Assembly: GCF_017591425.1 (NCBI RefSeq)
Contig: NW_024465751.1
Location: 992,001 to 1,056,000, forward strand
Reading direction: 5' to 3'
DNA from: Ochotona curzoniae
Taxonomy: Eukaryota; Chordata; Mammalia; Lagomorpha; Ochotonidae
Length of the DNA stretch: 64,000 bases
Made by a program: the position numbers and the translations under genes. The notes under the pieces are model-generated. The model saw only the letters and a list, made by a program, of their open reading frames with translations. It searched no databases and had not been told where the DNA came from. Positions 1 to 11,761 of this stretch are shown one piece after another (positions within the stretch are counted from its first letter, which is position 1; every line of letters begins with the position of its first letter).

Positions 1-2871
1 GTTCCTGTAGTCTGTCCTTAAGTGAGTCTATGGCTTGTTAATTTCTTGCAACACTAACTCTGTATTACTGTCTTCACTGATTTTTAATTGTTATTGTACT
101 TTTAATCTCCTTGTAGTTTTTTCTGATTGGAGTCAATTTTCATCTTTTCTTGTGCCTTTTTGTGTGGTATTTTTTTTAGAAGAGTATTTTATTTTGTATA
201 TTATTGATGCAAAAAGCAAAGCTTTTGCATTATTAAGAAAAGAAACATCAACAAAATAATGGCACATTATTGCTTTTCTAGGAGTTAGTTGTATGGCTGT
301 TCTGTTTCTGGGCTGGATACAGAAGGTGCAGAATCGCCTTACCCACATATGCTTCTGCTAGCACATGTGGTTCTCCGGTCTCAGGACAGCTCTGTGTGCT
401 GCAGAGCGTGTACCAAGAAACCGTGCAGAGCCAGAGAGGTCAGGCACAAAGCACCAGCATTGGGCACAAGCTTTTCCAAATTACTAAGCTATCACTGGTT
501 GTGTAAAGTCCAAGGCTAAAGTTTAGTATGGAATAACACGGCCAAAGGGCAAAGGCAGAAGGTACAGGATAATGTGTGGTCATATTTAAAATGTGTAGAG
601 TTTAGCATTTAGATGATCCTTCTTCAAATTCACTGGATTAATACTTCCTTGATCTGAGTGTTTATATTGCTTTTGGAATGTTTGATGGTTTTCTTGAAAG
701 GCAAGATTTTTTTGAACACAGTGTGTGCCCCAGTTTTACCTTTGAGCTCTTGCTGTTAGAAGGTAGTGGGTAACGGACATGAGGCACAGTGCTTGCTGCT
801 GTCCATTTCTGGTCCTCTGAGCACCTGCTTGTCACGCATTGCTGCATTGGAAGAGATGTCTAGGTACCAATTGTGATACAAGTTAGATTTCACCTGAAGA
901 TGATAAAAGTTTCATGAGTTTTCTGTGAATAATTGACGTCTTTCTTTTTCAAAGTGGTTTTCAAATTTTGCCTCTTTTTGTATGTTTTGTGAGGAATTTA
1001 ATGGAATGTTGCATGTTAGTGTGATATCCCATCAGCCTGTATTTAGAGCATGCATAAATGTGTAAAATGAGCAGTGAATATACCACTTAGAGATTCTTTG
1101 AAATAAATATGATGCCATTGCAATATTCACAGAATATTTAAGCTTGGGATTTAATGAGTTAACTGAGAGTGAAAATAGTTATTATAAACTTTAAATAAGT
1201 TGATTTAACATGTGCCTTTGTGGATTTTGTAACGATTAAAGAAGTGGATGCATACAAGTAGGAGGAATAGTACCTGGCTTGCAGTAGTTATGTCACATGG
1301 CTTCACTCTTATCAAAGATCTGAGTGAGAAGATTGTGGGTGCTGGTTCATCCTGGGTCCACTGCAGACACTGGACCCTTGGGTCGGAGTTTCACAGAAGT
1401 GCTGTAAACCACGGAGGAGAGATGGGCAGTTTTGCAGGTGATGCGCTTCTCAAGCCGGGAGGTGTTGATAGGGTGCAGTGAGCATTTCCACGTCTGCCGG
1501 GTCCACATGTGCAGGTGCAGCCCGTCTCAGATAGAAAATATGACAAAGATCTGCTCCTCTGCTGTCCTATTATATTATCTTTGTGTCTTTGCCAAAAATC
1601 AGTTGATCATAAATTGTGGGCTTTATTCCAGACTCTGTTTGACCCCTTTGGTGTATCCTTTTTTGTCTACTCTTTGCTACTTTTCCAGTCCTCATACTTA
1701 ATATTTTCATTTTAAAAGGAATTTATTAATACTTTAGATCTTCAGGGTCACAGCAAATGCATGGTAAGTACTACAATACAATTCTCATGTTAATGTGATT
1801 TTAATACAAAGAACAGAATCAATGTAGTTCAAAGTTATGATTCCTAGAATGATCTTTTTTTCATTTTTATGGTTTCTGAGCTAAAACATTATTAATTAAT
1901 ATTATAGTCAAGAGTGTAATGCTTCACTGAAGAGTTCAACTAGCAAAAACTAGAAGACTAGTCCAGCAGGAATATAGGCAAAGTCTATAAATAATGATCA
2001 AATGAAAAATAAAAACTTGCATATATTTAAAATGCAGTAAGTATTTTTAAACAGTGTATCTTCTGAGAGATACAACCTTTCTTTTTCTGTCAGTGTGTCC
2101 TTAACAATTTATCAACTATTGACGTAGCATTGACAGTTTTAGGCATCGATAAGTAACCCAGAAATGATTTAAAGTATTTCGAGGGCGTGCATGTGTTAGA
2201 TGAAGCACCGTGCCTCACGGGCCCTTGCATCTTTCCTCTCGGTGTTCATAGAGGGAAGCAGGTCTCCATGGGTGCTGAAGACTGACTGCATCAGGAGGAT
2301 TCAAGTTTGAGACTGGGAATTGGATACATGGTCTTTGAGATCATTTCCTAATTGAGATTTTTCTGCTTTAAAATATTTTTCAAAATTTCCAGCAGCTTAC
2401 CTATGTCTTCTATGAAAGTATTTTTGTCAACTTTTCTAAGGCACTTTCTAGAGTTTGAAAGATACCACAAAAAGTTTGCTCTGTTCCTAAATTATAGAAA
2501 AGAGTTTTTTTTTTTTAAAAAAATTGCCAGGTTTACCATGAAAGTTCTCTTAATAAAATTAAACTGTGCATTGAATTCATGAATAGTTGTGCAATTATTC
2601 AATACATGTTTCAGTGTTTACTGTTAAGTTGGCATTGTACTTGCTTATTTTGAGGAATATAATGTAGTGAAAATAGTGGCTTATATTACTTTGCATTCAT
2701 TCTGCTTGGTAAAAAGGCAGATTCCTCAAATCTTCCACCAGATTTGGACATTGAGCTTGAGTGACGGAGAGGATATCTTGATTACCCGTAGCATAGTGAC
2801 CCTCAGGGAGTAACATCATATCAGTCCTCTTTCCAAGAAATGCTGGAATGAAGGAAAGATCAGATTGGCTT
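1..2871. other. AT-rich DNA without recognisable gene or repeat
   Basis: I see no coding gene here. Open frames are under 90 codons and have no recognisable domain. The DNA is AT-rich with homopolymer T and A runs, for example near 2507-2523. One short imperfect palindrome, ATGCAAAA(A)GC...GCTTTTGCAT, sits at 207-230. It could contain transposon copies too old for me to recognise by eye. Confidence 0.6.
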
Positions 2872-2995
2872 GAGTCAGATGGTGAAATTCTAATCTGGTC
2901 CCTGCCATTTACTGCTTATGTAACCCGTTTTATAATCAGCATCTGACACCTCATATCTGCCCAAGAAATGCTTGTGAGTGAGTGAGGTTACTTTT
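2872..2995 (+). mobile_element. MIR SINE fragment
   Basis: The stretch contains the degraded MIR core order: a 'tctggtccctgccatttact' block, then a block resembling the usual 'gtgtgacc' step, then an 'acacctcatatctg' block. This is the usual arrangement of the plus-oriented mammalian-wide interspersed repeat. The assignment is by pattern only; the copy is old and has no clear ends. Confidence 0.45.
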
Positions 2996-3079
2996 GTTTC
3001 TTCAAAAGCAGGGTTATGAAAAAAAAAAAACCCAGCATGAATAGTCTGATTGTTAATCAGGGAATAGAAGATGTAAAAC

Positions 3080-3195
3080 ATATATACACACACATAAATG
3101 TATATACATATATACAATTTTATGTGTGTATTTGTACACACAGGAAATAAACAAGAGTTGATTCTCTTTATGTGTGTGTGTATAAAAATGTATAA
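3080..3195. repeat. AT/GT-rich alternating purine-pyrimidine repeat
   Basis: Imperfect (TA)n, (CA)n and (TG)n runs alternate through this stretch. It encodes nothing convincing; the minus-strand frames across it are low-complexity. Confidence 0.7.
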
Positions 3196-4789
3196 AATAT
3201 ATTTGTGACTCAAAAAATGTCACTCCTTTGCTCACTGTTTGCTGACTTCAGAGCTGTGTTTTGTTCAGACTGGTAAATAATAGATGAGTCTCGGCATAAA
3301 GCAGGAGGAGAGAAGCTGAGTTTAGAGTCTTGCCTTTGGTGATCAGCAATGCTGACCTTTGTCACACAGACACGTCAATAATGTATGCTGCAGCCTTGAC
3401 CCAAGGGTGGTCATCGCCATTTTAAGTCAGAAACTGTATGCTAAGAGTAATGTATGTTCAGTGTGAAAACTGGGTGTTTTTTGTGCGTATGTATGCGTGT
3501 GTGGGGAAACAGGTGTATGAAGTAGTACAGAGTTGCTTTTATTGCTTTTCAGTTATTTTTCTAAGGAATGGCATATATTCCATAAAGTGGGGTTTGTAGA
3601 GGAAATGATTGGGCAACAAGGCTGCCTCTGTTAGTGTGAACAAATGTTTAGAAATGTAAGCCGAGGCCTGTTGGCTACAATTTAAAGTGCAGATAAGCTT
3701 TATACACTGGCAAATGGAAAATATATCGAATATGCAAAAGTGTTTCTTGATGCGAGGATGTTCTAAAGGCTTGAAGTGCAGATGTTTAAGAAAGTTTCTG
3801 ATGGAGGCTCTGCTGTGGCAGAGACTGAATTCATATAGGTTTAGCTAATGTACATCAACATGCAGTTCACTACTCATGCCTTTACAGTTCTCCTCTATTC
3901 CTGGATCTAGATGTTTCGGCTCAGATGGGCTGCTCATCTGATGTGAGATTTGCAAGGGGCATTTTAGGCCTTCTAACCCAAGCACTACAATTTTTAGTCA
4001 CTGTGTGTGTTCCTCAGACTATGCCTATGGCTAATCAAATTCATGTCTAATCAAATTCATGTCTTTCTCCAGTGAAATATCTGGCCTTGCTTTATGTTGA
4101 TTTTAAAAGCTCACAGAGACTAGAGGGGAAGGAACAGGATTACAGCTCCACATCTGCACCCCTGCAGAGGGCCACCTTCCTAAGGACGTGGGTATCGGGT
4201 GGACATGGGCCAAGGAGGACTATGGCACCAAGAGTCCCTTCTCTGCTTCTCCACCTGCTCTGTGGTGTAACTTCAAACCAGTCACTTCCTCATCCACGCT
4301 GGTCATGTTCCATGCTTGTGAAGTCAGGCCTAATTACCTTTCTCCCAGGCCTTTTATGAGCATTACAAGAGGTAATGGATGTGAATGTGTCATTCACATT
4401 TGAATGGAGTGGATTTATGCTGTTCTTATAAAACAGAGCTTCCTAGACTCTCAAGGGCGCCATTTCCCCCACGTTTAAAGCATTTTGTCTTGCGATGCCA
4501 AGTGCTTTATTTTTGAACAGCTTAGATGGGAGCCTTCTATAACAAGTTTATATACTTTGCTGATCATTTAAGCAGAATACAATAAACATAATTTGATATT
4601 CTGGATGAATCACTGGCAATCAGAAAATTAATTTTTACAAGATGATTCCCAGACACCTCTCAGGGCATGTAGAAATATCAGCCGTCTGCTGGCTGGCTCT
4701 GAATGGGTGTGGCTTTTCGTCTCCCTCTTGCATTGTTAATTGCATTTCTTCCTTCTCTACTAAGACCTTTACTAGGAGTTCCTTTTTCT
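3196..4789. other. Unassigned DNA; no gene seen
   Basis: No exon, RNA gene or clear transposon is visible. It holds a perfect 16-bp tandem duplication (4031-4062) and a CTCF-like string with a one-base departure near 4160-4173. The 95-codon frame at 4072-4359 has no recognisable domain and is probably chance. Confidence 0.5.
4031..4062. repeat. Perfect 16-bp tandem duplication
   Basis: The unit CTAATCAAATTCATGT occurs twice with no spacer (4031-4046 and 4047-4062). This is typical of slippage or a recent small duplication. Confidence 0.9.
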
Positions 4790-4800
4790 CCTTAATTGCT

Positions 4801-5096
4801 ATTTTTTTAAAAAAAGATTTATTTATTTTTATCTGAGAGGCAGCTACAGAGACAGAAGAGACAAAAAGATCTTGCACATGCTGGTTCACTCCTTAAATGG
4901 CTGTAGTGGTCAGAACTGAGCTGATTCAAAGCCAGGAACCAGGAGCTTCTTCCAAATCTCCCACTTTGGTGCAGGGACCAAGGCTTGATTCATCCTTGAC
5001 TGCTATCCTAAGTCATAGGATGAGACCTGGATTTTAGAAATAGATCAGTGGAGCATATGGGATTCAGGCATGCAGGTGGAGGAATAACCTCCAGCC
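4801..5096 (-). mobile_element. Lagomorph C-SINE, minus strand
   Basis: Read on the minus strand this is a tRNA-derived C-SINE: a tRNA-like 5' part, a body, and an A/T-rich tail that appears as the T/A-rich run at 4801-4830. It is flanked by direct repeats of CCTTAATTGCT (4790-4800 and 5097-5107), a clear target-site duplication, so both ends are well placed. It is substantially diverged from the youngest copies in the window. Confidence 0.85.
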
Positions 5097-5184
5097 CCTT
5101 AATTGCTTTTTCTAAGATGTTGTGGATCCGTTAGTTAACCAAAACTTTGCCATAGTGTCAAATCTTGGCATTGAGTTTTTTGGG

Positions 5185-5720
5185 GGATACTCAGTGTGTG
5201 CTAGGTCCCCTGCTAAGTGCTCCAAGTGGGTTCCGTCGCTGATCCCTTTAGAAAATTGAGAATCTTGACATCCTCTTCATCTTTACTCTATTTCACATCA
5301 AATGAACTCCACTGGTTGTATTCACATAACATCCTTAGAATTCACTTCTTACCACACCCACAATTGCTATCTTTCTGAATCACCTCACCTGCTCACTTGT
5401 AGCCTGCCTGGCTAGATTCCCTACTTCTGGGCTTCTGCCTTCAGCCAGTTATCGAGGAAGCAGACAGGGTGGTCCTATGAAACACCAATTGTCTCCTGTT
5501 TGTCCCTTGCTCTAAGGCTAGTCACATTCTCATCTCTTATCAATAACAGCACAAGTGCAAACACTTGCTTCCACTCTCACCTTCTCCTCAATGTCACCTG
5601 CATTTGCCTCTTTCTGACACTTCAACCTCACTCATCCTGTGGCTTTTGCAGTTGATGTGCCCATGGCCAGGTCACCATTCCTGTGTGATTACACTTAGCT
5701 TGCTATTATCTGAGTGCTTT
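5185..5720. mobile_element. MIR remnant followed by L2-like 3' sequence
   Basis: The stretch 5185-5240 ('gtgtgtgctaggtcccctgc...aagtgctcc') resembles the antisense MIR/L2 'gtgccaggcact...aagtgct' block. From about 5380 to 5720 the C/T-rich text ('cttcaacctcactcatcctg', 'gcttttgcagtt...tgccc') resembles plus-strand L2 3' sequence. Both are old and their ends are approximate. Confidence 0.4.
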
Positions 5721-5899
5721 CCACTCCTCCCCCACATTCATATATTAAAATCCTGAACTTTAAGATGATCAATTGGGAGTCAGGGCTTTAGGTGGTAAGC
5801 AAGTTACAGTGATGGAGCTCTCATAAACAGGTTTGACGCCCTCGTAAAAGATGCCCACGAAAGACTCCGTGTCCCCTGTGTCACATCCGGCACGATCTA

Positions 5900-6221
5900 G
5901 GGCCCGATGCAGTAGCCTGGTGGCTAAAATCCTCACTTGCATGTGCTGGAATCCCATAAGGGTGCCAGTTCATGTCCTGGATGCTCCACTTCCCATACAG
6001 CCCCCTGCTTGTGGCCTGGGAAAGCAACTGAGGATGGCCCAAAGCCTTGGGACCTTGTACCCACATACATGGGAGACCTGGAACAAGCTCTGGGCTCCTG
6101 GCTTTGGATCAACTTAGCTGTTGTGGCCACTTGGAGAGTGAACCAGCAGATGGAAGATCTGTCTCTTCTCTCTTTAAATCTGCCTTTCTAATAAAAATAT
6201 GTAAATCTTTAAAAAAAAAAA
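5900..6221 (+). mobile_element. Lagomorph C-SINE, plus strand
   Basis: This is a full-length copy: 5' 'gggcccgatgcagtagcctg', body 'gcttgtggcctgggaaagca', then 'ctctttaaatctgcctttct', 'aataaaaat' and an A tail. It is flanked by an 11-bp target duplication, GGCACGATCTA (5889-5899) and GGCACTATCTA (6222-6232), with one mismatch. Protein-like frames on both strands here are SINE artefacts. Confidence 0.93.
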
Positions 6222-6424
6222 GGCACTATCTATCAAGCAGAAAGTGGTCCCTCACCTGATGTGGTAGCTGCCAGCAACCTGATTCTGGGCTTTCGGACCT
6301 CCAGACCTGAGAGGAAGAAATGGCTGTTGTCTGACAGTTGCCTCCCCCAACTGGCTCAGTGTTCATCAGGTCTCTGCTCTCAAGCCGCCCTCATCTTCGC
6401 TCCTCGCCATACTCCCCCCACACG

Positions 6425-6560
6425 CCCTTGCAGTGCTTTCTTCAATGTCTGCTATCTAACAGAAAACCTTATTTTATTCTGCATTTCATTTATTGGCATA
6501 GTTTTTGTCCACGCACATAACCCTGAGTGCCTAGAACAGTGCTTGGTAGGTGTCACGTGG
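6425..6560 (+). mobile_element. L2 LINE 3'-end fragment
   Basis: The string 'gagtgcctagaacagtgctt' followed by 'ggtaggtg' is the familiar L2 3'-end signature in plus orientation. The upstream 'ttattttattctgcatttca' fits the same region. The fragment is short and old. Confidence 0.6.
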
Positions 6561-8159
6561 ACTCATCGCCTGAAGAGGGAAAGAAGCAGTGCACTGCGTT
6601 ATCACGTGCAGAAAAGGACAGTCAGAGAGGCACAGCTGGGATGTGAAGCTGACACCTGCAGAGTCTAAGAAAGCAGAATTTTATCTGGAGGAGCAGTTAA
6701 TGGACTGTGAACTGGGTTCCTCTGGAGGAAGAAATTCTTTCTGAGATTAAAATGTAAGGGACTAGTTAATAAGTTCTGTAATTTCTTAAAGAAACATACT
6801 TTTTTTCCTTCTCATTTTAAGCATTTCAAATAAAAGATTTCCAGATATAGTCATTTATTTCCTATCGAATTATCCAATGAGTCTTTTCTCCAAGTGCTGT
6901 TATTAGATGCTTCCCAGGTATCCTACATATAGGAGGGGTTTTGCTATCCTTCAGTTGTCATAGCATCACCCGTGGCCATAACACATTCCCAGCTCCTGTG
7001 GCACTTTGGCTATGTGGCTGCTCCCTCTCTGTGAAGCATGCGCTGACTGATGGTAGGGACATCTTGGTCAGTTCCTGATGAATCCCATCATAGTATGACC
7101 CTGGTGAATGAGGACAACAGGACAGTGTAGGCCAAGTCCAGCGTTCAGCTGCATATGACCAGGGCATGTCAGAGGTGAGTGGTGTCACAGGAAGTAATGC
7201 TGGGCTGGAAAAGGAAGTGCTGGGGTGTTACTGTGGTTATTAGGTGTGAATAGAAATCTTTAGAAAAAAGACAATTCTTTCATTCCAGAAGGATTTTTCT
7301 TTTTATTACACAGAGGACTTTAATGTAGGAGGTTGATGTCTCAATTCCAATATTACAGTCTCAGGGAGCCTTTTCCTGGGCCAGTGGATGTCTCCCTCCT
7401 CTGGATTCTAACAGCCCTTTCTGTTCAAAGTTGCCGTGAACCTGCCTGCCTCCCCTGCTCCGGGTGTCCCTGAGGGTAAGTGGCGGGGCTCAGGCATCCG
7501 TTGCCCTACAGCACAGTATCTTCGTGCTAATGTTCTGAGTCCACTCCAAGTGCATTTTGATTTGACAGTGCTGCTGTGCAGCTTATTGAGCAGAATGAAG
7601 AGTGTTGGTGTGTGCAGTCAGACCAAAGGTGCTGTACTGTGAACCTCATCTCAGATCGGCTTGCACAGAGACAGGCTGGCACTTCTCTGGGGGATGCGTG
7701 TGCTGCCTGCCAGAGCAGCTCTTCTCAGTTGTCTCCCGGTGGAAGCTGGAATGCAAAGAGCTTGCCAGGGGCCCTCACCTGGGCAATGGAGCTCAGTGTC
7801 TTCGTGAAGCCCGGTCTGGCTTTCTGCAAATAGCTGGGACTGATGTTCCAAATTCTAGAAGCCAAGTCCAACAGGCTTCTTTTCATGATTGTGGGAGAAA
7901 CTTAATCTTCGCTCTCCCCCACCCCCGACCCCCCAGGAGACAGCATCTTCTGAGGCAACTTTGAAGAGGGAGAAGCTAAGGCCGGAGGCTTTTGTATTTC
8001 CCGGGAAGGGCCCTTGCAGCTGATGTGAAGACACACATCATTACTGCAGTCACGGGGACTTGTGCTCAGTTCTAGCAGAAAGATACTAGCTTGCTGCATT
8101 GTCACTTGAGAGACAGAAGGCCGCTTGGGGAATCTGCAAGCATTTACTCATTCATGGGC
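6561..8159. other. Unassigned DNA; weak exon-like signal only
   Basis: No supported gene is visible. The only splice-like structure is at 7415-7475 (listed separately). Frames at 7436-7964 are 60-120 codons, mutually overlapping on both strands and without recognised motifs. The run of C at 7916-7935 is low-complexity. Confidence 0.5.
7415..7475 (+). other. Weak candidate exon (61 bp)
   Basis: A pyrimidine-rich stretch ending in 'ttctaacag' precedes 7415, and the consensus donor GTAAGT begins at 7476. The 61 bases between are open in the frame starting PFLFKVAVNLPASPAPGVPE. Such donor/acceptor pairs occur by chance in 64 kb, and I recognise no protein. I list it only because the donor is a perfect match and the frame is open. 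Confidence 0.12.
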
Positions 8160-8260
8160 TGATTGATTTGTTCAATAATCCCTTGCTAAGTACTAAGTTC
8201 CGGGTTCTGTTTTAGCCAGCACTGTAACACATAAGTAGGGCATGCTGCCATGCTCCAAGG
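8160..8260 (-). mobile_element. L2-like fragment, antisense
   Basis: The words 'cccttgctaagtactaagtt...gttctgttttagccagcactg' resemble the antisense L2 3'-end block ('tgccaggcactgttctaggc') in diverged form. The ends are approximate. Confidence 0.35.
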
Positions 8261-8284
8261 GGATTCATTCATTCATGCAGTGAG

Positions 8285-8412
8285 GAAGGCAGTCTTTGGA
8301 GTCTGATATGATTCCAGGCTCAGCTCCATCACAGATTTGCTGAATGACTTTGCAAGTCATTGAATACCTGTGTGTCCCACCTTACGTTGGGGATTATAAT
8401 AGTACATTGGCT
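8285..8412 (+). mobile_element. MIR SINE, plus strand
   Basis: Blocks 'tttggagtctgat', 'ttccaggctcagctccatca', 'gactttgcaagtcattgaat' and 'ttggggattataatagtaca' follow the MIR consensus order from the core to the 3' part. It lies directly upstream of a C-SINE. Confidence 0.7.
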
Positions 8413-8414
8413 CT

Positions 8415-8712
8415 TTTTAAAGTAAAGATTTTTAATAGATTGATTTAAAGACAGAGTGACTCACATAGACATATTCACAGAGGGACAGGGAAGGAGAGGA
8501 GAGAAGGTCTTCTGCTGCTTCCCTCTCCAAATGGCTGCTATCCAGGCCTGGGCCACGGGGAGCCAGGAGCGCAAGCATGTGGGTCATCTTCAACAACTTC
8601 CCCAAGTGCACAGGCATGAAACTGGATTGGAAGAGACGCAGTCAGGGCTTGAATCAGCACTCCTGTTTCAGATACTGGCATCACAAGTAGCTGTTTAACC
8701 TGCCAGCCCCTT
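8415..8712 (-). mobile_element. Old lagomorph C-SINE, minus strand
   Basis: The antisense order is visible: tail 'aaagatttttaatagattga', CT-box complement 'ggacagggaaggagaggag', 'tccaaatggctgctat', 'gccaggagc', then the tRNA-like start near 8712 ('cctgccagcccc'). It is more diverged than the pika-type young copies. Confidence 0.75.
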
Positions 8713-8955
8713 CATGGAGTTCTCAGGAGGCAGCCTGCCACACAGGATTCAAATATTAATGTAATCTTCATGCCAGTTCTGGACTAAACACAGGTTATAT
8801 AGGGAGAATCACTGAAGATTTAGCCCCCTGTTCTGTGTGACATCTAATCTACTATGGGAAACAGCCGAGATTCACGTGATTATGGTCAAATACACAGATA
8901 TGTGATTTTTAAAAAATGTATGCAATAAGGAAAATGGTACAGGATTTTGTATAGA
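8713..8955. other. Unassigned DNA between SINE and solo LTR
   Basis: Nothing recognisable lies between the old SINE and the LTR. Confidence 0.5.
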
Positions 8956-8961
8956 TAAAAT

Positions 8962-9405
8962 TGTGGAGAGCGGAGCTGCACCTCAAAGATGGCGCTTGTT
9001 GACCATTGCTTCGTGGCACAAAGGTGGTAAACAGGTTTTGGGAAGTTACTGAGGATTGGGCCGAGCACGCAGGGAAGCTACGTGACCTAAGTCATGATTG
9101 GTGTGCTTACCACATGATGTGAGGAACTGTGTATGGATTGGTTTGTGTAATGTAAAAAGGTCTGGGTGAAAAATAGTTAATGGAGGAGATTCCACCAGGC
9201 GCGCTTCAAGGCTATGCTAGAGCTAGAGCTATCACTTCAAGGCTATTGCTAGTTAGCGCTAGGCTGCTTTTGCTTTACTGTAATAAGTCTTACAAGTGCT
9301 GTAACTGCTTTCATTTTGACACAATGCTTGAAGTCTTATCCAATAAACCTTTTTAAGAATCTTTACCGCATCGGGGTCTTGCTCGCGGGACGAGGGACCC
9401 TGATA
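8962..9405 (+). mobile_element. Solo LTR of an endogenous retrovirus, class-II-like
   Basis: This is a 444-bp non-coding LTR. It begins TGTGGAGAGC, contains 'caaagatggcgcttgttgac' (compare the start of IAP/ERVK-type LTRs), a TATA-poor promoter zone, the polyadenylation signal AATAAA at about 9340, then a GC-rich U5-like end. Direct repeats of TAAAAT (8956-8961 and 9406-9411) form a 6-bp target duplication, the length usual for class II ERVs. The 3' terminus reads ...CCCTGATA, so the canonical terminal CA appears changed to TA. An internal direct repeat of CTTCAAGGCTAT lies at 9204-9215 and 9235-9246. No gag, pol or env sequence adjoins it, so it is a recombined solo LTR. Confidence 0.85.
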
Positions 9406-9411
9406 TAAAAT

Positions 9412-10840
9412 GACATTCTTTCTCGGAGAACTGTTGGCAGTGTATCCTAAAGGGTTACGAGAGTGTGTTTTGTTGGAGGGCATTCATGAAATTTCCCTTT
9501 GAACTAATGCAAATTCTTGGGAACTGAAGTCTAAGGGTGGAGAGCATTGAAGAAGACACCAAGGGAACAAAGGAAAGAGAATCTCAAAGGAAAGAAACTG
9601 TGCAATGACTCTAGGTAGAAGGGGATGTGAGGATATGACACATTCCAGAGATGAGAAATGACATTGCGCTTGCAGTGCCGATGAGATACGATGGAACCAG
9701 GAAGACTGACATGAGAGCCTTCGACACCATAGGCTGGCTTGATATTCTACCAGCTTCCAATGGGAGTAACAGACTCAGGTTTAGCTTCAAAAACATCACT
9801 CTTGGTGCAGTGAGAGAAAGGGCCTAGAGCAGAGGGCCATGGAACCGTGTAGGGTTATGACTATTCGTGTTGCTTGGGCTACACTAAGAAGCAGTCACCC
9901 CAGTGTCTTATTGGCTCCCGGGATGAAGTTTGGTTTCTTGCTCAAAATGAAGATTGGCTCTAGTAGCCTTGGCCCCTTTCCGTTTGTCCTCTTCATTCTG
10001 GTATGCAGTGTGAAGATGAAGGCTTTTTGGTAGGATGTGTTGTCTAAAGACAGAGAACAAAGAACAGGTTGATCACGAAAGAGTTTTTAAGCTTCTGGTT
10101 AAGGAGCTTTTTGACTGCTCAGGACAAATCTAGCAAACTGAGTCTCAGGTCAAAGGGAGGTAGATTGTTACTCCTCCCATTGGAAAGAGCTGCAAGTCCC
10201 AGGTAGAGGCCTGCAGTGGCTCCCCTGGGGCTCTGACTGTTCAGACCTACCTACCGGAGGGATAGGGACTCTGAAGGTTCCTAACTGGGACATTTGCCAA
10301 GTACCTTAACATTGTTAACCCATTTCTCCATTTCAAAGGAGCCTCGGTGCTGGGTGTTAAGTGGGGGCAGCATGCACAGGGTGTCAAGGACAGGAAGGTG
10401 TTAAATAGATATGAGCTTGCATGAAATGATGGGTCATAGTGTATTGCTTTTGCTTTGACCTCACTTAAAAAAACATGAAACAAGAAAATTTTTACTTTTC
10501 TGTTAAAAGAGAGACTGTTAAGCCCATTAATGGTCCATGAAATGATATTTTCCTATAGCAATAACTGTAAATAAATGGCATTAAGTGAAAGCTTCTTGGA
10601 CGATTATGGAAAAGACCCTGGTTTGGAGAACTGCATTAAACACAGTACAACCACAGCAGTTGATAGAATGCAGTGTATCATGATGCAGTCACACAACAGA
10701 AGCCAATGTGTGGAATGACCACCTCTCTCTCTGAGGGGAGTAACAACAAGTGATGTATATTTTAATCACGCTTTTAAAGAACAGGTTCTACCTTTTTGTT
10801 TGAAAGCAGAATGAAACAGATATCGTCCATCCTCTGTTTC
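9412..10840. other. Unassigned DNA with an L2-like section
   Basis: About 9600-9830 ('gatatgacacattccagaga', 'agagaaagggcctagagcag') vaguely resembles antisense L2 text, but I cannot fix its ends. The remainder, including 10247-10483, holds no recognised gene. Short frames here have no domains. Confidence 0.4.
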
Positions 10841-10844
10841 CCAA

Positions 10845-11045
10845 GGAGAGGCTGATGCCAGAACACCAGAATCCCATCGACGTCCCCACTCTCCCACATG
10901 GGTGGCAATCATCCAGTTACTGGAGCTATCATCTGCATCCCAGGAAACGTATTATCAGGAAGCTGGGTCAGAAGTGGAGTGGGTACTGGAACCAGGCATC
11001 CCAAGCAGCAGCCAATTGCTGTGCCAAGGGCTTGCCCTGACCATT
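10845..11045 (-). mobile_element. Old, partial C-SINE, minus strand
   Basis: The block 'cccacatgggtggcaatcat...aggaagctgggtcagaagtggagtgggtactggaaccaggcatcccaagcagcagcc' follows the antisense order of the older lagomorph tRNA-SINE type: body first, tRNA-like promoter last. Only about the 5' two-thirds of the element remain. Confidence 0.65.
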
Positions 11046-11761
11046 CTTTGAAAAACGCATTATGAATATACTGCTTTCACCATAGGGAAAATTTTTTTTT
11101 AAAGCAAGAAAACAAGGGGAAAAAGCTAGTGTTAGAAAGCTTCATTTTTTTCAGCATACAAACAACATACTCTTGTTCAGATAAAGATCTCTACTTGACC
11201 TAGGCAGTCACTGCTTTTTTTTTCTACTTGGAGCCCAGAATGTAGCTACGTGGAACAGATCTGTGCCCCAAGTGAAGTCTGGAAGGCACTGTACTCAATC
11301 AAGGTCAGCCACAATCAGCCAAACACAGCCACTCCCAACAGCTGTGTGAAGACCCTGAATGCTTGCTTTGACAAGACTCTGGGTTCTTAGAATTGTAAAG
11401 AAACGTCCCAGGAAGAGCTGACACATATGATTGCATGTCAAAGCTGTGGTCATTCTATGTTGTGACTAGCTCTTGATGTTTTATATCGGGGATCTTCACA
11501 GCTGAGGACTGGGCTTCCACACTGCTCAACGGCACACAGAACATTTTCAGTTCATTTTGTGACCGATGCTCTGGGGGCAGGTTTGCTGCTCCTGGAGGCC
11601 CCTGAGGGTCACACATCACTGCCACTGTCCTGTTAATAAGCTTGCAGAGAGCGCAGGAATTGCCAGGAGAAGGGAGCCATTCTCAGCAACTGTAGCATTA
11701 GTGCCAACAGATGGAGTGAAGCATTTCCAACAAAAACAAAACAAACCAAAACAAACAAACG
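11046..11761. other. Unassigned DNA
   Basis: No gene or clear repeat is visible. Poly-T runs occur near 11091 and 11213, and an A/C-rich stretch (11731-11760) leads into the next SINE. Confidence 0.5.

Noticed and set aside
207..230. Short imperfect palindrome as a regulatory site or terminator
   Set aside because: AT-rich, one-base asymmetric and without context; expected by chance.
5851..6259. Several overlapping frames on both strands
   Set aside because: All lie in a C-SINE with a clear target duplication.
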